NCBI RefSeq assembly: GCF_009733795.1
Contig: NZ_WNXX01000002.1
Span: forward strand, 124,001 to 188,000
From: Actinotalea caeni
GTDB lineage: Bacteria > Actinomycetota > Actinomycetes > Actinomycetales > Beutenbergiaceae
Length of the DNA stretch: 64,000 nucleotides
Direction of reading: 5' to 3'
A model generated the notes under the pieces. The model was not told the DNA's origin. It did not search any database and worked only from the letters and a program-made list of their open reading frames with translations. The translations under genes and the position numbers were made by a program. How positions within the stretch are numbered: the first letter of the stretch is position 1; every line of letters starts with the position of its first letter. Below are positions 8,519 to 18,152 of the stretch, in pieces.

Positions 8519-9976
8519 GTGACGTCACCCGAGCCCGCGCCGCAGCCTGCGCGCTACGCTGCCCCGTCGGGGGCGCCCCAGCCCGGCCCTGCGCCCGCCC
8601 CGACGCCGGCCCAGCCCGGCTACGGCGCACCCCAGCCCGGGTACGCCGCGCAGCCCGGCTACGGAGCGCAGCCCGCGCAGCCCGGCTACGGAGCGCAGCC
8701 CGGGTACGCCGCGCAGCCCGGCTACGGAGCGCAGCCCGCGCAGCCCGGCTACGGAGCGCAGCCCGGGTACACCGCGCAGCCCGGCTACGGTGCCCAGCCC
8801 GCCTACGCCGCCCAGCCGCCGCACCCGGTCGCGCCGAGCCCGGCCATGGCGCCGCCGGGCGCGGTCCCGTGGGCGACCCAGCGCAAGCGGCCGATCGTCC
8901 TCGAGATCGTGCTCGTGGTCCTCGGCGGCCTGCTCGCCTCGGCGTTCGTCGTCCTGATGGCGCTGGTGACGAGCGGGACCACCGTCGGGGTCGCCGTCGT
9001 GCTCGCGCTCGTGCCGCTGGTCACGATCGGCGCGCTCATCATGTGGGTCGACCGGTGGGAGCCCGAGCCGCGGTTCCTGCTCGTCGGGGCGTTCCTGTGG
9101 GGCGGCGGTGTCGCCGTCGCGGTCGCGAGCCTGCTCAACTCCGTCGTCGGGCCGGCGCTCGCCGGTGCGCTCGGCACCGGTCTCGACCCGGGCACCGCCT
9201 CGGCCGTGCTCGGCGCCCCGATCGTCGAGGAGGCGATGAAGGGCCTCGGGATCCTGCTGATCTTCCTCGTGCGGCGGCGCGAGTTCAACGGACCGCTCGA
9301 CGGCGCCGTCTACGGCGCGGTGGTGGCGCTCGGCTTCTCGGTCGTCGAGGACGTGCAGTACTTCGCGCTCAACGCCGAGGACATGGGCATGATCTTCGTG
9401 ATGCGGGCGCTGCTCAGCCCGTTCGGCCACCTCGTCTACTCGGTGCCGATGGGCATCGCGCTCGGCATCGCCTCGCGTCGGCGGTCCAAGGCCGCCTGGC
9501 TCTGGCTGTTCCCGCTCGGCTACCTCGCGGCGGTCGCGCTGCACATGGGCTGGAACGGCAGCCTCAGCTTCGCGTCCTCGTTCACCGACCTCGTCGCGAT
9601 CTTCGTGCTGCTCAACTGGCTCCCGCTCGCGCTGCTCGCGGGCATCGCGATCTGGCTGCGCCAGCGCGAGCAGCACGTCGTGGGGCGCCGGCTGCGCGAC
9701 TACGTACCGAGCGGCTGGCTCAGCGAGGCCGAGGTGCAGGCGCTGTCGTCGATGCAGGCCTGCCGCGCCGCGCGCCGGTGGGCGGCGGGCGTGGGCGCCA
9801 AGCCCGCGATGCGCGCCTACCAGCGCACCGCCGCACGGCTCGCCTACGCGCGCCAGGACCTCTACACCGGTCACGTCGCACGGCGCGCGCGGCAGGACGA
9901 GGCGCACCTGCTCGAGGAGCTGGCCCGCGCACGCGCCGAGGTGATGGCGCGCGCCACCCCGCGGCACGGCTACTGA
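8519..9976 (+). CDS. PrsW family glutamic-type intramembrane protease
   Basis: 485 residues, GTG start. A Pro/Gly/Tyr/Gln-rich N-terminal tail (about residues 10-105) precedes a multi-span membrane domain. PrsW motifs are present: EEAMKG (the EExxK pair), GFSVVEDVQYF, FGHLVYS and HMGWN, giving the conserved Glu, Glu-Asp and two His residues. PrsW family proteins cleave membrane-bound regulators such as anti-sigma factors; the target here is unknown. A TACCGT box at 8507-8512 sits exactly six bases before the GTG, so the mRNA is probably leaderless. Confidence 0.85.
   Translation: MTSPEPAPQPARYAAPSGAPQPGPAPAPTPAQPGYGAPQPGYAAQPGYGAQPAQPGYGAQPGYAAQPGYGAQPAQPGYGAQPGYTAQPGYGAQPAYAAQPPHPVAPSPAMAPPGAVPWATQRKRPIVLEIVLVVLGGLLASAFVVLMALVTSGTTVGVAVVLALVPLVTIGALIMWVDRWEPEPRFLLVGAFLWGGGVAVAVASLLNSVVGPALAGALGTGLDPGTASAVLGAPIVEEAMKGLGILLIFLVRRREFNGPLDGAVYGAVVALGFSVVEDVQYFALNAEDMGMIFVMRALLSPFGHLVYSVPMGIALGIASRRRSKAAWLWLFPLGYLAAVALHMGWNGSLSFASSFTDLVAIFVLLNWLPLALLAGIAIWLRQREQHVVGRRLRDYVPSGWLSEAEVQALSSMQACRAARRWAAGVGAKPAMRAYQRTAARLAYARQDLYTGHVARRARQDEAHLLEELARARAEVMARATPRHGY
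8641..8766 (+). repeat. Two identical 63-bp tandem repeats inside the PrsW-like gene
   Basis: Positions 8641-8703 and 8704-8766 are base-for-base identical, and a third diverged copy begins at 8767. Each unit encodes 21 residues built from QPGYGAQP/QPGYAAQP blocks. The frame is kept, so copy-number change would only lengthen or shorten the cytoplasmic tail. Confidence 0.9.
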
Positions 9977-9996
9977 GCACGCTCCTCGCGAAACTC

Positions 9997-10023
9997 TTAG
10001 CACTCGCCTTGACCGAGTGCTAA
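9997..10023. promoter_or_regulatory. CIRCE element (HrcA operator) of groES
   Basis: TTAGCACTC at 9997-10005, a nine-base spacer, and GAGTGCTAA at 10015-10023 match the CIRCE consensus perfectly. HrcA is the known repressor of such sites. The spacer itself contains the -35 box TTGACC (10009-10014), so HrcA binding would block RNA polymerase directly. Confidence 0.97.
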
Positions 10024-10037
10024 CGCGAGCCTAGATT
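10009..10037 (+). promoter_or_regulatory. groES promoter (-35 TTGACC, -10 TAGATT)
   Basis: -35 TTGACC at 10009-10014 and -10 TAGATT at 10032-10037 are separated by 17 bases. The -35 lies inside the CIRCE spacer. Transcription should start near 10044, leaving an untranslated leader of about 130 bases before groES, in contrast to the leaderless genes around it. Confidence 0.85.
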
Positions 10038-10175
10038 GTGACCCGAGGCTCCTACCCAGGAGCGTTCGACCGTGCCTCGGCACGGGATGTCGACCCCCGC
10101 GACGGCGACGACCCGTGCTGCCCCGGTGCGGTCCCATTGTCCTGAACAGTTGCTACGCGAAAGGGGAGGTCCGCA

Positions 10176-10472
10176 GTGTCGGTCTCCATCAAGCCGCTCG
10201 AGGACCGGATCGTCGTCAAGGCGAGCGACGGCGAGCAGACCACGGCCTCTGGCCTCGTCATCCCGGACACCGCGAAGGAGAAGCCCCAGGAGGGCGAGGT
10301 CCTCGCCGTCGGGCCCGGTCGGGTCGACGACAACGGGAACCGGGTGCCGGTCGACGTCGCTGTCGGCGACGTGGTCATCTACAGCAAGTACGGCGGCACC
10401 GAGGTGAAGTACGCCGGTGAGGAGTACCTCATCCTCTCCGCGCGCGACGTCCTCGCCGTCGTCGAGAAGTGA
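10176..10472 (+). CDS. groES: Co-chaperonin GroES
   Basis: 98 residues, full length for the family. GTG 10176 follows AAGGGGAGG at about 10160-10168. The GroES signature [11 protein letters not shown] near the N-terminus and the mobile loop ([16 protein letters not shown], about residues 16-31) are present. GroES caps the GroEL folding chamber in the cytoplasm. Unusually, no groEL follows: a strong hairpin comes after the stop and the next gene is guaB. The partner chaperonin must be encoded elsewhere. Confidence 0.97.
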   Translation: MSVSIKPLEDRIVVKASDGEQTTASGLVIPDTAKEKPQEGEVLAVGPGRVDDNGNRVPVDVAVGDVVIYSKYGGTEVKYAGEEYLILSARDVLAVVEK

Positions 10473-10500
10473 GCTGACGCCCCGCGCGTCCGCTCCGCGC

Positions 10501-10531
10501 AGGCCCCGGTGACCCACGGTCGCCGGGGCCT
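10501..10531 (+). terminator. Rho-independent-like hairpin after groES
   Basis: A 14-base stem (10501-10514 with 10518-10531, one G-T mismatch) closed by a three-base loop lies 28 bases after the groES stop. It separates groES from guaB, supporting a monocistronic groES. Confidence 0.75.
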
Positions 10532-10636
10532 TCGCACGTCCGGGGCAGCCCGGCGCCGACGCCGCGGCGGCCGCGGGTGAGGGACGTCACGGATCGGCTG
10601 CCGGACCGGGGGTCGAGACGCCGTCGAGCACCTGCC

Positions 10637-12160
<1,524 letters not shown>

Positions 12161-12163
12161 CGC

Positions 12164-12216
12164 TTCCAACCCACGTCCGCCCCCGGGCAGGGTTTCAACC
12201 CACTTCTGCCCCTGGC
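12164..12216 (+). repeat. Two units of the 29-bp intergenic repeat
   Basis: Between guaB and guaB3 are two copies of the core CAACCCACKTCYGCCCC, with equivalent bases 29 apart (12167 and 12196). The second copy, TTTCAACCCACTTCTGCCCC, is identical to the core at 33747-33766. This locus is a small member of the same family as the large array at 33.7-34.1 kb. Confidence 0.85.
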
Positions 12217-12286
12217 GTCCCCGGACACCGGCGGGTGCGTGCTCCACGGTGGAACCGGGTGGGGTGCGGGCCGGTAGCCTTGCCGG

Positions 12287-13411
12287 GTGACCTACGAGAT
12301 CGAGATCGGCCGCGGCAAGCGGGGGCGCCGCGCGTACTCCTTCGACGACATCGCGGTCGTGCCGTCGCGCCGCACGCGTGACCCCGAGGACGTCTCGGTG
12401 ACGTGGCAGATCGACGCCTACCACGTGGAGCTGCCGGTCCTCGCGGCACCGATGGACTCGGTCATGAGCCCGGCCACCGCCGTGCGGCTCGGCCAGCTCG
12501 GCGGCATCGGAGTGCTCGACCTCGAGGGCCTGTGGACCCGGTACTCCGACCCGGAGCCGCTGCTCGCTGAGATCGCCGAGCTCCCCGAGGACCGCGCGAC
12601 CGCACGCATGCAGGAGATCTACTCGGCGCCGATCATCCCCGAGCTCATCACCGAGCGGCTCGGCGAGATCCGCAAGGCCGGCGTCACCGTCGCCGGCGCG
12701 CTCTCGCCGCAGCGCACGCAGGAGCACTGGCGCACCGTCGTCGGCGCGGGCGTCGACCTGTTCGTCATCCGCGGCACCACGGTCTCGGCCGAGCACGTCT
12801 CCTCCAACGCGGAGCCGCTCAACCTCAAGCGGTTCATCTACGAGCTCGACGTGCCGGTCATCGTCGGCGGCGCCTCGACCTACACCGCGGCTCTGCACCT
12901 CATGCGCACCGGTGCGGCCGGCGTGCTCGTCGGGTTCGGCGGCGGCGCGGCGCACACCACGCGCACGACGCTCGGCATCCACGCCCCGATGGCCTCCGCC
13001 GTCGCCGACGTGGCCGCGGCCCGCCGCGACTACCTCGACGAGTCCGGCGGCCGGTACGTCCACATCATCGCCGACGGCGGGGTCGGGCTCTCGGGCGACC
13101 TCGTCAAGGCCGTCGCGTGCGGCGCCGACGCCGTCATGCTGGGCGCCGCGCTCGCGCGCGCTCAGGAGGCGCCGGGCCGCGGCTGGCACTGGGGTCCGGA
13201 GGCGCACCACCCGCAGCTGCCGCGCGGCGAGCGGGTGCGCGTCGGCACCGTCGGCACGCTCCAGCAGATCCTGCTCGGCCCGGGCAGCCAGGCCGACGGC
13301 ACGCTCAACCTCATCGGCGCGCTGCGCCGCGCGATGGCGACCACGGGCTACTCCGACCTCAAGGAGTTCCAGCGCGTCGAGGTCGTCGTCTCGCCGTACC
13401 GCCCCCGCTGA
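12287..13411 (+). CDS. GuaB3 family IMP dehydrogenase-related protein
   Basis: 374 residues, GTG start with TAGCCT at 12275-12280 and a six-base gap (leaderless pattern). It is an IMPDH-like barrel without CBS domains. Marks of the actinobacterial GuaB3 group: the opening EIGRGKRGRRAYSFDDIAVVPSRR-type segment, TWQIDAYHVELPVLAAPMD and the late IIADGGVGLSGDLVKAVACGADAVM. I do not see the usual IMPDH Cys loop (GSICTT), so the classical reaction is doubtful; GuaB3 members elsewhere are linked to purine interconversion. Confidence 0.9.
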   Translation: MTYEIEIGRGKRGRRAYSFDDIAVVPSRRTRDPEDVSVTWQIDAYHVELPVLAAPMDSVMSPATAVRLGQLGGIGVLDLEGLWTRYSDPEPLLAEIAELPEDRATARMQEIYSAPIIPELITERLGEIRKAGVTVAGALSPQRTQEHWRTVVGAGVDLFVIRGTTVSAEHVSSNAEPLNLKRFIYELDVPVIVGGASTYTAALHLMRTGAAGVLVGFGGGAAHTTRTTLGIHAPMASAVADVAAARRDYLDESGGRYVHIIADGGVGLSGDLVKAVACGADAVMLGAALARAQEAPGRGWHWGPEAHHPQLPRGERVRVGTVGTLQQILLGPGSQADGTLNLIGALRRAMATTGYSDLKEFQRVEVVVSPYRPR

Positions 13412-13435
13412 CGATCGACCTGCTCGGCCGGAGGT

Positions 13436-14134
13436 TCAGCGGTCGACGGCGTCGAGCAGCACGTACTCCTGCTCGCCGTGCCGGTCGCGCACGAACGCAC
13501 CGGCCTCACCGAGCTCCAGGCGCAGCGCACGAGCCCGGGCGTCGTCGCCCGCGGCCAGTGCCGCGGCTCGCTCGGTCAGCAGGTCCGTGACCGGCGCACC
13601 CGGGTCGTCGCGTCCCTCGACGAACACGCGGAACGCGCTCTCGCGAGGGTGGCCGGTGCCCGACCAGGGGTAGCCCGCGGACGTGAACGCGCGTCCAAGC
13701 CGTCGCACGCCGACGCCGGCGACGGCACCGACGGCGAGCGGGCGGCCGCGCGGGTCGGCGAGCACGAGCTCCTCGCCGTCGACGAACACCTGTGCCACCG
13801 CGCTGCGCGGCACCCAGCCCGAGCGCTTGTGGAGGCGGGTGCGGACGCCCTCCGGGTCGAGCGTGCACACGAGGGTCTCCTCCTTCCACCGACCGGCGAA
13901 CCACAGGCCGACGAGGAGGCCCGCGGCGGCGAGCACGGCGACAGCGACACCGGTCGGCAGCGCGGCTGCGACCCGCACGGGGGCGGGCGCGCTGTCGAAC
14001 GTGCCCTCGAACCACGCCAGCAGCGCGTCGGAGCCGATCCCGAGCCCGGCCCCGAGCGCGAAGCCCGCCGCGCACACCCCGGCGGTTACGGCGGGGTGCA
14101 GCCCGATCGTCGTCCCGTCACGTCGGTCGGTCAT
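13436..14134 (-). CDS. YqeB-like membrane protein with PH-type domain
   Basis: 232 residues. Two N-terminal membrane segments (about residues 13-40 and 52-80) are followed by a soluble beta-rich domain (ETLVCTLDPEGVRTRLHKRSGWVPRSAVAQVFVDGEELVL) that resembles bacterial PH domains, then a charged C-terminus. This order fits the actinobacterial YqeB-type family of unknown function. It overlaps the upstream TetR gene by 17 bases and is probably co-transcribed. Family assignment is from pattern recall, so moderate. Confidence 0.6.
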   Translation of the reverse strand: MTDRRDGTTIGLHPAVTAGVCAAGFALGAGLGIGSDALLAWFEGTFDSAPAPVRVAAALPTGVAVAVLAAAGLLVGLWFAGRWKEETLVCTLDPEGVRTRLHKRSGWVPRSAVAQVFVDGEELVLADPRGRPLAVGAVAGVGVRRLGRAFTSAGYPWSGTGHPRESAFRVFVEGRDDPGAPVTDLLTERAAALAAGDDARARALRLELGEAGAFVRDRHGEQEYVLLDAVDR

Positions 14135-14735
14135 CGTCCTCCTCGGTCATGTCCGGCGAGCGGAGATAGGCGGCGACGGCGCGACGCAGCGCCGGCCGCA
14201 GGTCGTGCTCGGGGTCGGCGCCCAGGTAGAGGCCGTCGACCATCGCGAGGACCAGCCCGGCCGCGGTGGGCGGGTCGAGCGTCGGGTCGAACCGCCCTGT
14301 CCGGACGCCCCGCTCGATCGTCTCGGCGAGTGCCCCACGCGTGATCCTGTCCGTCTCGGCGACGACGCGGGCCAGCTCGGGGTCGACGCCGACGCGGCGG
14401 ACCAGCTCCGCCGCGAGGACCGGTGCGCCGGGTACGAGCACGTCCGCGGCCAGCCCGTCCACGAGGTGCAGGGCGGCGTTCACAGGGTCGTCCAGACGTC
14501 GTGCCTCCTCCGCCAGCCCGCGTGCGCGGGGGAGGTCGTCGGCGAACACCTCGCGAAACAGGGTCGCCTTGTCGCCGAAGTGGTAGAAGACCGTGCCCGA
14601 CGCCACGCCGGCCCGACGGGCCACGTCGGCGGCCCGGGTGGCGTCGTACCCGCGCACGGCGAACTCCAGCGCCGCCGCCTCGAGGATCGCGGCGCGGCGG
14701 TCGGCCCGGCGTGCGAGATCGGAGGGTGGCGTCAC
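14118..14735 (-). CDS. TetR family transcriptional regulator
   Basis: 205 residues, GTG 14735. HTH at about residues 32-55 (RAADVARRAGVASGTVFYHFGDK). The rest is an alpha-helical ligand domain. The -10 TAGTCT sits six bases before the GTG, so the transcript is probably leaderless, and a TGACTGAYCGRTCAGTCA palindrome covers the promoter. That layout indicates autorepression together with the following membrane protein gene. Confidence 0.9.
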   Translation of the reverse strand: MTPPSDLARRADRRAAILEAAALEFAVRGYDATRAADVARRAGVASGTVFYHFGDKATLFREVFADDLPRARGLAEEARRLDDPVNAALHLVDGLAADVLVPGAPVLAAELVRRVGVDPELARVVAETDRITRGALAETIERGVRTGRFDPTLDPPTAAGLVLAMVDGLYLGADPEHDLRPALRRAVAAYLRSPDMTEEDDDRPT

Positions 14736-14741
14736 GTCCCG

Positions 14742-14770
14742 AGACTAGGGCTGACTGATCGGTCAGTCAA
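14742..14770 (-). promoter_or_regulatory. Autoregulated promoter: -35 TTGACT, -10 TAGTCT, TetR palindrome
   Basis: On the minus strand, TTGACT (14770-14765) and TAGTCT (14747-14742) are 17 bases apart, and the GTG start follows after six bases. The near-perfect 18-base palindrome TGACTGATCGGTCAGTCA (14752-14769) fills the spacer and overlaps the -35. One central mismatch pair breaks the symmetry. Confidence 0.85.
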
Positions 14771-14912
14771 ACTTGACCCGCCGCCCCCGTCGACGGCGAC
14801 GTCACGGGGCGGGGTGTGGTGGGACGCGGGCGCGCCGCGGCCTCCCGTGCGCCCGGGTGGTCGCGGACGCCGGGCGGCGCGGTGTGCCCGCTGCCGCCCG
14901 GGGGCGTTCGCG

Positions 14913-15524
14913 TCAGAGCGCGGCGAGCACGTCCTGGGACGTCACCGGTGTCGAGAACATCGGGTAGTCGAACCGCAGCGCGTTGTCGTGCTCCTCCTGC
15001 GAGGTGGCGGCGGTGCAGTCGGTCAGCGTGATGACGCGGAACCCGTTCTCGTAGCCGGTGCGCATCGTCGACTCGACGCAGCAGTTCGTCAGGAACCCGC
15101 CGAGGACGATCGTGTCGATCCCCTTGCTGCGCAGGATGAAGTCGAGGTTCGTGCTCGCGAACGTGTCCAGCCCGCGCTTGCCCTCGATGACGATGTCGCC
15201 CTCGCTCGGCGCCAGGTCGTCGACGATCTCCGCGCCCCAGGTGCCCTTGACGAAGGCGTTGCCGTCGACCACGCCCTTGAGGATCCCGTAGGGGTGGCGG
15301 GTGAGCTCGCCGTAGCCGGGGGCGAACGTGATCGGCGCATGCATGATCGTCACCCCGGCCGCCCGTGCCTTCTCGACGAGCTCGACGGTGTTGTCGAGCA
15401 TGCGGGTCGACTCCATCACCGGCGCGACGGCGTCGTGCAGCACCCCGCCGGGGGAGGTGAACTCGTTCTGGTACTCGATGAGCACGAGCGCGGTGCGGGC
15501 GGGGTCGATGGTCAGCTCTGACAT
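14913..15524 (-). CDS. Isochorismatase-like cysteine hydrolase
   Basis: 203 residues from ATG 15524 with CAGGAGG just upstream. The family triad is visible: Asp in TIDPARTALVLIEYQNEF (the family's usual D in the LxxDxQ motif appears as Glu here, ALVLIEYQ), Lys in VIEGKRGLDTFA and Cys in GGFLTNCCVEST. The Asp-to-Glu change at the first position is worth noting. Members hydrolyse amides or vinyl ethers (nicotinamide, biuret, isochorismate and others); the substrate here is not evident. Divergent from the nucleoside operon. Confidence 0.85.
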   Translation of the reverse strand: MSELTIDPARTALVLIEYQNEFTSPGGVLHDAVAPVMESTRMLDNTVELVEKARAAGVTIMHAPITFAPGYGELTRHPYGILKGVVDGNAFVKGTWGAEIVDDLAPSEGDIVIEGKRGLDTFASTNLDFILRSKGIDTIVLGGFLTNCCVESTMRTGYENGFRVITLTDCTAATSQEEHDNALRFDYPMFSTPVTSQDVLAAL

Positions 15525-15735
15525 GGGTCCTCCTGTGGTCGGCGTCGCGCGGCGCGACAGCTGCATGATGCCGCCGGAGGTGCCCCGCCGTCCGGCGATC
15601 GGCGTCCGCGAACGGCGCGGCTGCGCCGTCGGGGCGCCCGAGGGCGACGTCGCTGTCCGGTGGGCCCCCGACGCGGTCCTCGCGGTGGCCGCCAACGCGT
15701 GACGAGGCCAGCATCTCGGAGGGCGGACACTGCGT

Positions 15736-15784
15736 TTGACGCGCGTTCAACACGTGTCACACTGCCGGTCAACACGGGTTGAAC
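15736..15784. promoter_or_regulatory. Operator pair and promoter of the nucleoside uptake operon
   Basis: Two imperfect dyads with TTGAC/TTCAA arms lie just before the nucleoside hydrolase: TTGACGCGCGTTCAA (15736-15750) and GTCAACACGGGTTGAAC (15768-15784). The first contains a -35-like TTGACG, with CACACT at 15758-15763 as a possible -10 (16-base spacer). They look like sites for the LacI regulator encoded at the operon's end (20998-22050). The assignment is inferred from position. Confidence 0.5.
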
Positions 15785-15796
15785 AATGGAGTGAAC

Positions 15797-16747
15797 ATGC
15801 GCGTGATCCTCGACACCGACATGGGTATGGGTGTCCCCGGGACCGAGATCGACGACGGCTTCGCGCTCGCGCTGCTGCTGTCGGAGAGCGACACGATGAC
15901 GACCGAGCTCGTCACGTCGGTCAACGGCAACATCGACGTGGAGAGCGGGACGTACCTGAGCCTGGAGCTGCTGCAGCGGCTGGGCCGGCCCGAGATCCCG
16001 GTCGTGCGCGGTGCGGCAGCGCCGCTCGTGGAGCCGGAGAAGGTCCGGGGCGCCCCGGAGGCCGTGCGCCGCGAGTTCGGGCACCACACGCCCGCGCCGG
16101 GCTACGCCGCCGCCGAGATCGCGCGCCGCGTCGTCGAGTCGCCGGGCGAGATCACGATCATCGCGATCGGCCCCCTGACCAACGTCGCCGCCGCCATCGC
16201 GCTCGACGAGCGGGTGGCGAGCAGCGTCAAGGAGATCGTCGTCATGGGCGGCGTCTTCCTCGGCCGGCCGCCGTCGCTGGCGATGCCGGGCGAGTTCAAC
16301 TGGTGGGTCGACCCGCACGCCGCACGCGCCGTCGTCCGCAGCGGCGCGCCGCTGCGCCTCGTCGGGCTCGACGTCACGCTGCAGGTCCGCCTCACCCGCG
16401 AGCACGCGGCCGCGATGGCCGCCGGCACCGGCGCATTCGGCCCGTTCGCGGGCGAGTGCACGATCGCCTGGCTCGACAAGCTCGGGCGCGAGAACCCGGG
16501 CGACCCCGAGGCCGGCGAGGCCTGCGCGATGCACGACTCGCTCGCCGTCGCCGCGCTGTCGCGCCCCGACCTGCTGACCTGGGCGCCCGCCCACGTCGAC
16601 GTCGTCACCGACGAGGTCGGTCGCGGTGTCGCGATCACGGACCTGCTCACCCGCAGCGACGCGCCCGCGCCGAACGCCCAGATCGCCGTCGACGTCGACG
16701 TCGAGGGCTTCACGTCCTACTTCCTCGAGCGCATCACCGCGCTCTGA
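15797..16747 (+). CDS. Inosine/uridine-preferring nucleoside hydrolase
   Basis: 316 residues from ATG 15797 (GGAG at 15788-15791). Splits ribonucleosides to base and ribose. The N-terminal calcium-binding Asp cluster appears as ILDTDMGMGVPGTEIDDGFAL, an expanded version of the usual DxDxxxDD. Downstream are ITIIAIGPLTNVAAAI, GGVFLGRP and the conserved FNWWVDPHAA (family: N..xDPxAA). Placed first in an operon with a sugar-type ABC importer and a ribokinase, it fits nucleoside salvage. Confidence 0.9.
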   Translation: MRVILDTDMGMGVPGTEIDDGFALALLLSESDTMTTELVTSVNGNIDVESGTYLSLELLQRLGRPEIPVVRGAAAPLVEPEKVRGAPEAVRREFGHHTPAPGYAAAEIARRVVESPGEITIIAIGPLTNVAAAIALDERVASSVKEIVVMGGVFLGRPPSLAMPGEFNWWVDPHAARAVVRSGAPLRLVGLDVTLQVRLTREHAAAMAAGTGAFGPFAGECTIAWLDKLGRENPGDPEAGEACAMHDSLAVAALSRPDLLTWAPAHVDVVTDEVGRGVAITDLLTRSDAPAPNAQIAVDVDVEGFTSYFLERITAL

Positions 16748-16812
16748 GACCGATCGGGGCCGCAGGAGGCCCAGCGGCACCGCCGCCGCACGCACCACAT
16801 CGAGAGGAAATC

Positions 16813-18132
16813 ATGAACAGACGACACGTCCTCGCCGCAGCATCGGGCATCGCCGCACTCGCCCTCGTCGGCGCGTGCTCCTCCGGGGGCTCGGGCGACA
16901 GCGGCGACTCCGGCGACGCCGACTGGTCGATCCCGGACACCGACCCGACCGCGACGATCCAGGTCCTCGGCCACCAGGACGCCGACGGCATCCAGGAGGT
17001 CATCGACGCCTTCAACGAGGACCACCCGACGATCACCGTCGAGTACGAGTCGGTGCCCTTCGACCAGCTCAACTCGGTCCTCGACGCGCGCATCGGCAAC
17101 CAGGACGGCAACCCGGACGTGTTCTGGGCCGACCAGCCCCGCATCCCGGCGCTCGCCGCGCGCGGCTACATGACCGACATCACCGACCAGTTCGCCGCCG
17201 ACACCGGCGTGTGGGACCCGGCGCCGCTGGCGTCCGGCCAGTACGACGGGCGCATGTGGGCGGTCCCGATCGCGAACTCCACCCAGCTGCTCTACTACAA
17301 CGTCGAGCTCGTCGAGGCCGCGGGCGACCCGCTGCCGTCGGCTGCCATCGAGGACCGCATGACCTGGGAGGAGGTCACCGAGCGGGCGGCCAACGCCGTC
17401 GAGGCCGGTGCCACCAACGGGCTGCTGTTCGGCCAGGTGAACCGCTACTACCAGCTGCAGCCGCTGCCGATGTCGCTCGGCGGCTCCGCGGGCGGCACGG
17501 GCGACGACCTGCTGACGCCGGACGTCACCAGCGAGCCCTGGGTGCAGGCGATGGAGTGGTACGGCGAGCTCTTCGCCGAGGGCCTCTCACCGCTGGGCGT
17601 GACGCCGGAGCAGTCCGACGCCGAGTTCCTCACCGGCAACACCGCCTACATGGTGCAGGGGCCGTGGCTGCTGCCGAAGCTCACCGACGCCGAGTTCGAG
17701 TGGGGCGTCGCGCCGCACCCGTACTTCGAGGGCGGTGAGGTCGTGACGCCGACCGGCTCCTGGTCGCTCGCGATGAGCGCGTTCTCCGACGAGCGGGAGG
17801 CCGCCGCGATCTTCATGCGCTGGATGTCGGTCGAGCACGGCGGCGGCTACGCGGCCAACTACGCCTCGCCCGAGCTGCCCGCCAGCCCCGAGGGCAAGGA
17901 GCAGTACTTCCAGCGCGACGTGTTCGACTCCGACGCAGGCCGGCTCGCCGCCGAGATCATCGACTTCGAGACCTCCAACACCGCCGTCCCGCGTCTGCAG
18001 ACGGTCGGCTTCGTGGAGTTCGAGGAGATCATCGGCCGCGCCTTCTCCGACGTCGCCAACGGTGCCGACCCGGCAGCCGCGCTCGAGTCCGCGTCGTCGG
18101 AGCTCGAGACGGCCTGGGCCCAGTACCGCTGA
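16813..18132 (+). CDS. Sugar/nucleoside ABC transporter substrate-binding lipoprotein
   Basis: 439 residues, ATG with GAGAGGAAA upstream. Signal peptide ends in lipobox LVGAC (Cys about residue 23), then a Ser/Gly/Asp linker. The body is the family 1 extracellular solute-binding fold: NEDHPTITVEYESVPFDQL, NPDVFWADQPRIPALAARG, MWAVPIANSTQLLYYN. It probably delivers a nucleoside or ribose to the two permeases that follow, as judged from the hydrolase and kinase in the operon. Confidence 0.9.
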   Translation: MNRRHVLAAASGIAALALVGACSSGGSGDSGDSGDADWSIPDTDPTATIQVLGHQDADGIQEVIDAFNEDHPTITVEYESVPFDQLNSVLDARIGNQDGNPDVFWADQPRIPALAARGYMTDITDQFAADTGVWDPAPLASGQYDGRMWAVPIANSTQLLYYNVELVEAAGDPLPSAAIEDRMTWEEVTERAANAVEAGATNGLLFGQVNRYYQLQPLPMSLGGSAGGTGDDLLTPDVTSEPWVQAMEWYGELFAEGLSPLGVTPEQSDAEFLTGNTAYMVQGPWLLPKLTDAEFEWGVAPHPYFEGGEVVTPTGSWSLAMSAFSDEREAAAIFMRWMSVEHGGGYAANYASPELPASPEGKEQYFQRDVFDSDAGRLAAEIIDFETSNTAVPRLQTVGFVEFEEIIGRAFSDVANGADPAAALESASSELETAWAQYR

Positions 18133-18152
18133 CGCCTGACGCCACCGCACTG

